Source of the DNA: Rhodobacter sp.
GTDB taxonomy: Bacteria; Pseudomonadota; Alphaproteobacteria; Rhodobacterales; Rhodobacteraceae
Direction of reading: 5' to 3'
Assembly (NCBI GenBank): GCA_003536295.1
Contig: DPZQ01000029.1
Location: forward strand, 1 to 8,269
Length of the DNA: 8,269 nucleotides
Below, one piece after another: positions 1-6,421 of the stretch (position 1 is the first letter of the stretch; each line of letters begins with the position of its first letter). The position numbers and the translations under genes are program-made. The notes under the pieces are model-generated. The model was not told where the DNA came from, did no database searches, and worked only from the letters and a program-made list of their open reading frames with translations.

Positions 1-34
1 AACTCTACCGTGGGTTCGAATCCCACCCCATCCG
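1..34 (+). tRNA. 3' end of a class II tRNA, probably tRNA-Ser (5' part outside the window)
   Basis: Bases 10-26 form a T arm: a GTGGG/CCCAC stem closing the loop TTCGAAT. Bases 27-33 (CCCATCC) are the 3' acceptor strand and G34 is the discriminator. The preceding bases 1-9 (AACTCTACC) read as the 3' strand of a long variable-arm stem, which points to a class II tRNA (Ser, Leu or some Tyr). A G discriminator is typical of tRNA-Ser, so serine is the best guess; the anticodon is outside the window. The CCA tail is not encoded, since GAC follows G34. The mature tRNA would therefore need CCA added enzymatically. Confidence 0.85.
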
Positions 35-587
35 GACACAGCTTCTAAAATATCAGCCTATAATTGAGGCGTAGAGGCCATAGCTTTTGTAACAGCCACT
101 TTATGGCTCAAACTAACTTATCGATATGCTAAACCTTAGCTATCGGTTGATTAATGTGCGTAAAAAGTGTGCTAATTGGGCTTAGCGCCGTCAACGAGCA
201 TGTAATATTCGATGCCTTTGTTATAAAACAGCTTTGGCTCCTGGCCTGAGGCTAAAAACTATCTCTATTGCCGGGCTGTCTCCCTACCGGAGTGAATTTC
301 ACCTTTACTTCAAAACCCAGAATCAACAACCAAGCCTAAACTTACGTGCTGATGGATTTTTTCAAATATGAAGTGACTGAGTTTTTAGCACCAAGTTCAA
401 AAATGGCTAAACGCCGTCAGATTTAAACCTATTCCAAAAAACCATCCCGCCCCGGGAAATGTCAAGATCACAAAATACAAAGGTCACAGTTTGGTCAATT
501 TGGTTAAAACCAAAACAGCCCAAAAGCGGGTTTGGATTATAACAACCCAAACCAAAACATACAGTCAACTTTACCTATTAAAAATCA
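35..587. other. AT-rich stretch with no recognisable gene
   Basis: About 550 bases between the tRNA and the dacC promoter contain no convincing coding region on either strand. The longest + frame (about 184-371, 62 codons) has no ATG, no ribosome binding site and no family resemblance that I recognise. Base composition is visibly more AT-rich than in the genes downstream. The stretch contains a strong hairpin at 122-145, a 10-base inverted repeat (251-260 and 380-389), and short TTTGGT/ACCAAA-type inverted repeats at 499-514 and 529-553. It could be a decayed gene, the site of a lost gene, or a long untranslated or regulatory region. Confidence 0.6.
122..145. repeat. near-perfect inverted repeat (hairpin)
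   Basis: CGATA (122-126) pairs with TATCG (141-145) and GCTAA (128-132) pairs with TTAGC (136-140). T127 is a single bulge and ACC is the loop. That gives ten base pairs. No T run follows on either strand, so it does not look like an intrinsic terminator. Its function is unknown; a processing site, protein-binding site or small RNA element are all possible. Confidence 0.5.
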
Positions 588-616
588 TTGAAATAAGCCA
601 AAAGAATGCCTATAAC
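588..616 (+). promoter_or_regulatory. sigma70-type promoter for the dacC operon
   Basis: The -35 box is TTGAAA (588-593). A 17-base spacer follows, then a -10 box TATAAC (611-616). Each box matches the consensus at five of six positions and the spacing is ideal. Transcription would start near 623, leaving a leader of about 22 bases before the ATG at 645. A TTGACA at 617-622 is not usable as a -35 box for this gene, because its -10 box would fall on the start codon. Confidence 0.65.
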
Positions 617-632
617 TTGACATTATTAATGT

Positions 633-637
633 AAAGG
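633..637 (+). promoter_or_regulatory. ribosome binding site that fixes the dacC start at 645
   Basis: AAAGG lies 7 bases before the ATG at 645. It is only 1 base from an in-frame TTG at 639, which is too close to serve that codon. The ATG at 645 is therefore the better start. Confidence 0.65.
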
Positions 638-644
638 TTTGCAA

Positions 645-1796
645 ATGCTCCAGCGAATTTGTTTTTGGTTGCTTTTGATTGGAACCTCTGTTGTCCAAGC
701 ACACGCCTTTGAAACCCTTGCACGATCCGCTTGGGTTTATGACGTGGCAACCCAAACAGTCTTGATGGCTAAAAACGCTCAGACGCCTTATCCGCCAGCC
801 TCGATGTCAAAATTGATGACCATAAACATGGCGTTTGAGGCCATTGCCGATGGGCGCATCACCCCGGAGACGCGGATGACCGTCTCGACCAAGGCACGTG
901 AAATGGGTGGCTCGACCATGTTCTTAGATGAACAAGATCGCCCAACCGTGTCAGATTTAGTCCAAGGGATGATCATCAATTCGGGAAATGACGCTTGCGT
1001 GGTGATTGCCGAAGGTCTGGCCGGCACGGAAGAAGCCTTTGCCGCCCAAATGACCAAACGCGCCGCAGTCTTGGGGATGCGCCATTCGACCTTTAAAAAT
1101 GCCAGCGGCTGGCCCGCTGATGGTCACCGTATGAGCATGGAAGACCTGGGCCTGCTAGCACTACGTTTGATCGATGAATTTCCTCAATATTACAGTATTT
1201 TCGCGCAAAAAGAATTTGACTTTGCCGATCGCGCACCAGACAACCGCTTCAACCGCAATCCGCTTTTGAAGCTTGATATCGGCGCTGATGGTCTTAAAAC
1301 GGGCCACACGCAAGAGGCTGGCTACGGGCTTGTAGGCTCGGCGGTACAAGGTGATAGGCGGATCATCCTAGTCTTGTCTGGCATGGTTTCCGAAAAAATG
1401 CGCGCGACCGAGGCTGAAAAGCTAGTCAACTGGGCCTTTCGCCAATTTTCCCTTAAAACCCTTGTGGCCGCAGGCACACCCGTGGTCCAAGCAGATGTCT
1501 GGATGGGCGTACAAAATAGCGTAAATTTGGTACCCGCCTTTGACGTAAGACGTCTCCTTCCTGCGGTAGGCACCTCAAACGTGACGGCCGAAGTGATCTA
1601 TGATGGTCCGATTGCAGCGCCGATTGCGGCGGGCATGGTCTTGGGAGAGCTGCGCATCAAAATCATGGGATTTGAAGAGACAACGGTACCATTGGTTGCG
1701 CAAACTGACGTGTTAGCTGGTGGTATGTTTAAACGGCTAGAAACAGTTTTTACATTGTTGAAAAAAAGGCTTTTTCTGAGCAACACGGCTCAATGA
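645..1796 (+). CDS. dacC: D-alanyl-D-alanine carboxypeptidase (PBP5/6 family)
   Basis: This is a periplasmic serine peptidase that trims the terminal D-Ala from peptidoglycan pentapeptides. The 383-residue protein begins with a signal peptide: a hydrophobic run at about residues 7-17 and a likely cleavage after AHA at residue 21. All three penicillin-binding motifs of an S11-family DD-carboxypeptidase are present: S53-M-S-K56 with the nucleophile serine, S113-G-N115, and K218-T-G220. The region from about 265 to 355 fits the beta-rich PBP5 C-terminal domain. The chain ends in a basic amphipathic segment (about 360-378), the usual inner-membrane anchor in this family. The length is normal. It is the first gene of the six-gene operon, with a promoter at 588-616, and its TGA overlaps the tmk start by 4 bases. 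The choice among dacA, dacC and dacF as a symbol is conventional; the enzyme class is clear. Confidence 0.93.
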   Translation: MLQRICFWLLLIGTSVVQAHAFETLARSAWVYDVATQTVLMAKNAQTPYPPASMSKLMTINMAFEAIADGRITPETRMTVSTKAREMGGSTMFLDEQDRPTVSDLVQGMIINSGNDACVVIAEGLAGTEEAFAAQMTKRAAVLGMRHSTFKNASGWPADGHRMSMEDLGLLALRLIDEFPQYYSIFAQKEFDFADRAPDNRFNRNPLLKLDIGADGLKTGHTQEAGYGLVGSAVQGDRRIILVLSGMVSEKMRATEAEKLVNWAFRQFSLKTLVAAGTPVVQADVWMGVQNSVNLVPAFDVRRLLPAVGTSNVTAEVIYDGPIAAPIAAGMVLGELRIKIMGFEETTVPLVAQTDVLAGGMFKRLETVFTLLKKRLFLSNTAQ

Positions 1797-2434
1797 TGGC
1801 GATAATACCACCTAAGGCAGGCCAGTTCATCAGCTTTGAGGGCATAGACGGTTCGGGCAAAAGCACCCAAGCGCGGCTATTGGCCCATAATCTTCGGGAT
1901 ATGGGGCACGATGTGGTATTGACACGTGAACCAGGTGGCTCGGACGGCGGAGAAGAAATACGCGCCTTGGTGCTCCAAGGGGCAGCCGACCGCTGGTCCC
2001 CCGAGACCGAACTTTTGCTTTTCACCGCAGCACGGCGCGATCATTTGGAAAAAACTATCCAGCCAGCTTTGGCGCGCGGCGCTACGGTGATTAGCGACCG
2101 TTTTGCAGATTCAACTCGCATCTATCAAGGCATCACACGCGGCGCACGCAGAACTATGGTGGATGCTTTGCATGATCTGGTCATAGGGGTAGAACCTGAC
2201 CTGACGGTCTTGATCGATATTGACCCACGTCTTGGCTTGGCCCGCGCTCAAGCGCGCGCAGGACTTGAGCAGCGCTTTGAAGATATGGGCACGCAGATGC
2301 AGGCACAAATGCGCCATGGGTTTCTAGAGCTGGCAAAAAAAAGTACCCGTTTCGTTGTGTTTGACGGCGCTCAAACACAAGAAAATTTAGCAAATGCAGT
2401 ACAAATGGTCACCCGTGAAAGGCTTGGCCTTTAG
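1793..2434 (+). CDS. tmk: thymidylate kinase (dTMP kinase)
   Basis: This cytosolic enzyme phosphorylates dTMP to dTDP with ATP, a required step for dTTP. The 213-residue length is normal. The P-loop is at residues 17-25 (G-I-D-G-S-G-K-S-T). A dTMP-binding R45-E-P-G-G49 motif follows, then D102-R-F104 with the following A-D-S-T. The arginine-rich LID is at about 151-163 (R151, R155, R161). The ATG at 1793 overlaps the dacC stop as ATGA. A second ATG at 1796 is equally possible, since neither has a strong ribosome binding site and both would rely on coupling to dacC. Its TAG is followed directly by the ATG of holB. An A8 run at 2335-2342 lies within codons for A-K-K-S near the C-terminus. Confidence 0.96.
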   Translation: MMAIIPPKAGQFISFEGIDGSGKSTQARLLAHNLRDMGHDVVLTREPGGSDGGEEIRALVLQGAADRWSPETELLLFTAARRDHLEKTIQPALARGATVISDRFADSTRIYQGITRGARRTMVDALHDLVIGVEPDLTVLIDIDPRLGLARAQARAGLEQRFEDMGTQMQAQMRHGFLELAKKSTRFVVFDGAQTQENLANAVQMVTRERLGL

Positions 2435-3577
2435 ATGGTGGACCTGTCGGCGCAAGAATTGCCGGAACCAGACGCGCTGATCGGCGCACCCCATCCGCGT
2501 TTTTGCCCTAAAATATACGGACATAGCGCAGCTGAAGCCGCCTTTTTTGATAGTTTCACCGCAGGGCGAGTACATCATGCTTGGCTGATCCATGGACCAC
2601 GCGGGGTAGGAAAAGCCTCACTCGTATGGTCATTTGCACGGTTTTTGCTGGCAGTACCACAAGATGATGGCAGCATGTTCGCACCCGCTCCACCAAAAAA
2701 CCTGCATATCCCTTTGGATCACCCCGTCGCACACCGCATGACGATACTGTCTGAGCCGCGACTTTTCTTGCTGCGTAGAGGAATGAATGCTGCAAAGACG
2801 GGGCTTGCGGCGGATATTTTGGTGAATGAGGTGCGCAAGCTTAAGAATTTTTTTCAAATGTCTGCAGCTGATGGTGGGCGGAGGGTTGCTATAATTGACG
2901 CCGCTGACGAACTCAACTCCCAGGCGGCCAACGCATTACTTAAAATCTTGGAAGAGCCCCCATCTGGCGTCACTTTTTTTTTGGTGGCCCATCAACCCTG
3001 GCGGCTTTTGCCTACTCTGCGTTCACGTTGTCGCGATTTGCGACTTGCCCCTTTGCCCGGAGATGATTTGGCCCTTGCCATGGCCCAAGCAGGGGCGGCG
3101 CAGTCAGCCAATATGTACACAACCTTGGCTGAGCTGGCCTCCGGGTCGGTCGGGGCCGCAATGACATTACAAAATCAGGCAGGCTTAGCCACTTATGCGC
3201 GCCTTATCGCCTTGTTTTCAGCTATACCCGGTTTAAGTCGCCCCAGCGCGCTTTCGCTTTGTGAAACTGCCACAGGGCGCGGCAATGAATCGCATTTTGA
3301 ACTTATTTTAGGACTTATTGACATATTTTTAGCCCGCTTAGCTAAGGCTGGCGCGATGGGCTATGCTCCTCCCGAAGCCGCCCCAGATGAGGCACGGGTG
3401 ATTGCAATGTTGGCCCCAAACCCGCTTGCGGCACGCGTTTGGGCTGATTTGGCACAAACTCTTTCGATGCGCGCGCGCCAAGGGCGGGCTGTCAACCTTG
3501 ACCCTGCCACCCTTCTGATGGATATCGTAATTAAGATCGATGATGCGTCTCGCCGCGCCCTCCAAACACACAGGTAA
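2435..3577 (+). CDS. holB: DNA polymerase III subunit delta'
   Basis: This AAA+ subunit of the clamp loader works with delta and the DnaX gamma/tau subunits to load the sliding clamp. The 380-residue protein has a Walker A-like G-P-R-G-V-G-K-A-S at residues 54-62. A degenerate Walker B region follows (I-I-D-A-A-D, 153-158), then the conserved L-L-K-I-L-E-E-P-P block (168-176) and the S-R-C-R motif (197-200). S-R-C supplies the arginine finger for the neighbouring clamp-loader subunit. The four-cysteine zinc module of the E. coli delta' is missing: residues 66-115 contain no cysteine and instead carry a proline-rich insert. The C-terminal part (about 210-380) fits the helical collar domain. 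The ATG directly follows the tmk TAG, so translation is probably coupled. A T9 run sits at 2974-2982 in the codons for T-F-F-L. Confidence 0.93.
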   Translation: MVDLSAQELPEPDALIGAPHPRFCPKIYGHSAAEAAFFDSFTAGRVHHAWLIHGPRGVGKASLVWSFARFLLAVPQDDGSMFAPAPPKNLHIPLDHPVAHRMTILSEPRLFLLRRGMNAAKTGLAADILVNEVRKLKNFFQMSAADGGRRVAIIDAADELNSQAANALLKILEEPPSGVTFFLVAHQPWRLLPTLRSRCRDLRLAPLPGDDLALAMAQAGAAQSANMYTTLAELASGSVGAAMTLQNQAGLATYARLIALFSAIPGLSRPSALSLCETATGRGNESHFELILGLIDIFLARLAKAGAMGYAPPEAAPDEARVIAMLAPNPLAARVWADLAQTLSMRARQGRAVNLDPATLLMDIVIKIDDASRRALQTHR

Positions 3578-3579
3578 CC

Positions 3580-4395
3580 ATGCAACCGCTTTTTGTTGAC
3601 AGCCATTGCCATCTAGACTTCTCCGACTTTAAGGACGAGTTACCTGCAGTAATTGCGCGCGCACGCGACGTGGGCGTCACGCGCATGGTCAGCATCTGCA
3701 CTAAATTACGCCTTGAACCACAGGTTCGCGCGATTGCCGAAACCTATGACGGTGTCTTTTATGCGGCGGGTGTGCATCCGATGTCGGTCGCAGCTGAACC
3801 CGCAGTAACTTTGCAAGAGCTGCTTGCTCTAAGTCAGCATGAAAAATTCGTGGCAATCGGTGAAACGGGGCTGGATTACCATTACAGCGGCGAAAGCAAA
3901 ACGGCGCAGATCGACAGCCTGCTAATCCATATTGAGGCGGCGCGGCGAACGCAGTTACCCCTCATCATTCACGCCCGAGATGCTGATGAAGACATGGCGC
4001 AGATCTTAGAAACCGAGTTCAATAAAAGCCCCTATACCTGTGTTATGCATTGCTTTTCCTCATCTAAAGGATTAGCCATAACCGCGTTGAACCTGGGTTT
4101 TTATCTGTCAATGTCGGGGATATCCGCCTTTCCAAAATCAACGGAGCTGCGCGCGATTTTTGCCGCTGCACCAATTTCCCAAATTTTGGTAGAAACCGAC
4201 AGTCCATATTTGGCTCCGCCCCCACACCGTGGGCGCCGCAATGAACCGGCCTACACAGTCCATACCGCCAAAGTTGGGGCAGAGGTTTTCGGCCTCTCGT
4301 TAGAAGAATTCGCCATTGCCACAAGCGCCAATTTCGATCGCCTTTTTTGGAAAGCCGCAAATACCAATATTTCAAAAACAGAGGCCGATATATGA
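3580..4395 (+). CDS. tatD: TatD-family metal-dependent hydrolase (putative 3'-5' deoxyribonuclease)
   Basis: TatD proteins are TIM-barrel amidohydrolase-like enzymes with metal-dependent nuclease activity. This one has 271 residues, close to the usual 255-270. The metal ligands are visible in order: H9-C-H11, E95 in G-E-T-G-L-D-Y, H131 in I-I-H-A-R, H157 in M-H-C-F, and D207 in V-E-T-D-S-P-Y. The signature L-A-P-P-P-H-R-G-R-R-N-E-P follows. The start is set by AGG at 3572-3574, 5 bases before the ATG and only 2 bases after the holB stop. Being next to holB is a common arrangement for this family and suggests a DNA-repair or DNA-turnover role. The exact paralogue (YcfH-like rather than true TatD) cannot be decided here. 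Its TGA overlaps the next start as ATGA. Confidence 0.92.
   Translation: MQPLFVDSHCHLDFSDFKDELPAVIARARDVGVTRMVSICTKLRLEPQVRAIAETYDGVFYAAGVHPMSVAAEPAVTLQELLALSQHEKFVAIGETGLDYHYSGESKTAQIDSLLIHIEAARRTQLPLIIHARDADEDMAQILETEFNKSPYTCVMHCFSSSKGLAITALNLGFYLSMSGISAFPKSTELRAIFAAAPISQILVETDSPYLAPPPHRGRRNEPAYTVHTAKVGAEVFGLSLEEFAIATSANFDRLFWKAANTNISKTEADI
4381..4384 (+). promoter_or_regulatory. ribosome binding site that fixes the MBL hydrolase start at 4392
   Basis: GAGG lies 7 bases before the ATG at 4392. It favours this start over an in-frame ATG at 4347, which would create a 49-base overlap with tatD and add 15 residues unlike the family N-terminus. Confidence 0.65.
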
Positions 4396-5192
4396 GTGTC
4401 ACACGCCGATTTACGATATTAGGCTGCGGCTCGTCTGGGGGAGTACCACGCCTTGGCAATAATTGGGGAATTTGCGATCCTAGCGAGCCCAAGAACCAAC
4501 GGCTGCGCTGTGCCCTTTTGATCGAACAAATTGACACAAGGGGCATAACGCGTGTCTTGATTGACACAAGTCCCGATATGCGTGCACAGCTTTTGGCCGC
4601 AGAAGTTGGCACACTGGATGCAGTTGCCTATACCCACGCCCATGCCGATCATGTGCATGGACTAGATGACCTGCGCCAAGTCGTTTTCAACCGCAGTAAA
4701 ATACTGGATATTTGGGCTGACCGCTCCACCAGTGATGCACTTTTAAGCAAATTTTCCTATGCTTTTGCTACCCCAAGCGGATCGAACTATCCTCCAATCT
4801 TAAAGCTGAATTCGATCAAGGGCCCCTTTAGCGTATCGGGCGCGGGCGGTGAGATTGATTTCACCCCCTTTGAGGTTAACCATGGCGCAATACAAGCACT
4901 TGGCTTTCGTATTGGCACGCTTGCATATCTACCAGACGTTAAAGATATGGGAGGGACTGCATGGGATATGGTGCAAGATTTGGACGTGTGGATTTTAGAT
5001 GCGCTGAGGCGTAAAACGCATCCGTCGCATATCCATCTTGAAACAGCCCGAGAATGGATAGCAAGGGCAGCGCCAAAGCAAGCCATCTTAACCAATATGC
5101 ATCTTGATATGGATTATCAGACGCTTTGTGCCGAAATGCCTCCCCATATAAGACCTGCCTATGACGGTATGAAAGTCGAGATCACGCTGTGA
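4392..5192 (+). CDS. MBL-fold metallo-hydrolase, PhnP-like
   Basis: The 266-residue protein belongs to the metallo-beta-lactamase fold, near the PhnP phosphodiesterase group. It carries the binuclear metal motif H82-A-H84-A-D86-H87, then H164 in V-N-H-G, D182 in Y-L-P-D-V, and H237 in T-N-M-H. These match the order and spacing of the PhnP metal ligands. The N-terminal glycine-rich segment (L-G-C-G-S-S-G-G-V-P, 10-19) is typical of the family. The closely spaced cysteines that bind the extra structural zinc in E. coli PhnP are not conserved; only C12, C28 and C40 occur in the first 45 residues. The substrate is therefore uncertain, and nothing nearby suggests phosphonate metabolism. A cyclic nucleotide or nucleic-acid phosphodiester is plausible by family. 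The gene overlaps tatD by 4 bases and the next gene by 4 bases (GTGA). Confidence 0.88.
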   Translation: MSVTRRFTILGCGSSGGVPRLGNNWGICDPSEPKNQRLRCALLIEQIDTRGITRVLIDTSPDMRAQLLAAEVGTLDAVAYTHAHADHVHGLDDLRQVVFNRSKILDIWADRSTSDALLSKFSYAFATPSGSNYPPILKLNSIKGPFSVSGAGGEIDFTPFEVNHGAIQALGFRIGTLAYLPDVKDMGGTAWDMVQDLDVWILDALRRKTHPSHIHLETAREWIARAAPKQAILTNMHLDMDYQTLCAEMPPHIRPAYDGMKVEITL

Positions 5193-6127
5193 ATGCGCTG
5201 TTAGATGTTATTTTACCAGTTTTTTTGCTGATAGGCTTTGGCTATGGGTTAAGCCATTTAAAATGGGTCAGCTTTGAGATGACCGACGCGGTGATGCGTT
5301 TTGCCCAAGGGATCGCAATTCCGGTCTTGCTGTTTGGCTCAATCGCGCGGCTTGATTTGCAGCAAAATTTTGACATGGGCTTGTTTGCCAGCTTCTACAT
5401 TGGGGCTTTTGCCTCATTCACTTTGGCTTATTTGGGAGCTTTCTACCTGTTAAAACGCCCCCAAACTGATGCAGTTGCTATTGGTTTTGCTTGTATGTTT
5501 TCTAACAGTTTGCTTTTGGGTTTACCCATTACCGAACGAGCATATGGTGCGGGGGCCTTGGCCGCAAACTATGCAATTGTGTCGCTGCACGCCCCATTGC
5601 TTTATGCCATCGGCATAACTTTGATGGAGCTGGTGCGACATAAGGGCCAAGGCCTTTCAGCGTTGGCGTTGGCCAACCAAGTGGCTCATGCTATTTTGCG
5701 CCAGCCTATGGTCTTTGGGTTACTACTTGGATTTGCACTCAATTTTTCACAGATTAGCATGCCGACTTTCTTTTGGTCAGCGGTAGATATGCTGGCGCGC
5801 GCGGCAATTCCTGCGGCGTTGTTTGGGCTTGGGGGGGTGCTTTACCAATATCGCCCCGAAGGCGATATGAAAGCCATTGCCATGGCGGTTTTTATCACAT
5901 TGATTATCCACCCTGCCATCACTTATGGGTTGGGCACAAACGTATTCCGTCTGACCACTGAACAGCTTCGCTCAGCCGTTGTGACAGCGGCAATGGCACC
6001 TGGAGTGAATGCCTATCTATTTTCAAATATGTATGGTGCAGCTAGGCGGGTTGCAGCCTCGACCGTCTTACTGGCCACTGCGGCAACGATTTTCACCGCT
6101 TGGGGTTGGCTACAAATTTTGCCTTAA
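5189..6127 (+). CDS. AEC-family (auxin efflux carrier) permease
   Basis: The 312-residue protein is hydrophobic throughout, with about ten membrane segments and a gap between two halves near residues 145-165. That is the layout of the bacterial AEC family (MdcF/YfdV type). Family-like features include the N-terminal I-L-P-V-F-L-L-I-G-F-G-Y helix, a break at F-S-N-S-L-L-L-G-L-P-I (about 105-115), and A-P-G-V-N-A-Y-L-F-S near the end. Bacterial members export or import small organic acids; the substrate here cannot be read from sequence. The start is a GTG overlapping the previous stop (GTGA), with GAG 8 bases upstream. No other candidate start is needed. It is the last gene of the operon and its link to the cell-wall and replication genes is not obvious. 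Confidence 0.88.
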   Translation: MNALLDVILPVFLLIGFGYGLSHLKWVSFEMTDAVMRFAQGIAIPVLLFGSIARLDLQQNFDMGLFASFYIGAFASFTLAYLGAFYLLKRPQTDAVAIGFACMFSNSLLLGLPITERAYGAGALAANYAIVSLHAPLLYAIGITLMELVRHKGQGLSALALANQVAHAILRQPMVFGLLLGFALNFSQISMPTFFWSAVDMLARAAIPAALFGLGGVLYQYRPEGDMKAIAMAVFITLIIHPAITYGLGTNVFRLTTEQLRSAVVTAAMAPGVNAYLFSNMYGAARRVAASTVLLATAATIFTAWGWLQILP

Positions 6128-6208
6128 TATATGGGCGCAAAATATTGAGATAAAGTATTTTTAACCAAACAACAAAACTGTTTTGGTGCCTGTCCCAATG
6201 TTTCATAA

Positions 6209-6421
6209 TCCAGATACACCATCACCAAAACGGGGGCCAGCACCGAATCCTTAGGCGCACTTACCTTCCTTTACTGCAAAGAAGTCCCAAATTCCAAACC
6301 TTTGATTGACAACCTTACGGGCATGCACGGGCATTTGCGCGGCCAAACGCTGTGGTTTGGCGCGCCTGCCGATAAGCTTTATATCTTCGCCAATGAGCTT
6401 TCTATTCGGCCAAAAGCGTAA
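6209..6421 (+). pseudogene. C-terminal relic of an ABC transporter ATP-binding subunit (TOBE domain)
   Basis: An open frame of 70 codons runs from just after an in-frame TAA (6206-6208) to TAA at 6419-6421. It has no plausible start and no ribosome binding site, and its only ATG is at an internal G-M-H-G. The translation includes E-S-L-G-A-L-T-F-L-Y-C, later L-R-G-Q-T-L-W-F-G-A-P-A-D-K-L-Y-I-F, and ends in R-P-K-A. This pattern, from strand to loop to a x-A-P-A-D-x-L-x-x-F motif, matches from memory the TOBE domain at the end of MalK/UgpC-type sugar or glycerol-phosphate ABC ATPases. The Walker and signature motifs are absent, and bases 6128-6208 hold nothing recognisable, so this is a truncated remnant. 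The identification is by eye; a small independent protein is the less likely alternative. Confidence 0.6.

Noticed and set aside
184..371. Possible small gene of about 60 codons in the tRNA-dacC interval
   Set aside because: No ATG start, no ribosome binding site and no recognisable motif. Its length is not surprising by chance.
617..645. TTGACA at 617-622 as the -35 box of the dacC promoter
   Set aside because: A -10 box at normal spacing would fall at 640-645 (TGCAAA), on the start codon. TTGAAA/TATAAC at 588-616 fits far better.
2895..3164. 89-codon + frame inside holB
   Set aside because: It overlaps the conserved L-L-K-I-L-E-E-P-P and S-R-C-R region of holB in another frame. The translation is tryptophan- and proline-rich without family resemblance, so it is a shadow.
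4064..4612. 182-codon open frame on the - strand across tatD and the MBL gene
   Set aside because: It is antisense to two well-supported genes whose catalytic motifs are intact. The translation is arginine- and proline-rich without family features, as expected of a shadow frame.
6139..6190. Terminator candidates after the AEC permease gene
   Set aside because: One hairpin (AAAATA/TATTTT) is all A-T. The other (ACCAAA-type arms around 6165-6187) has a bulge and no T run. Neither is convincing.
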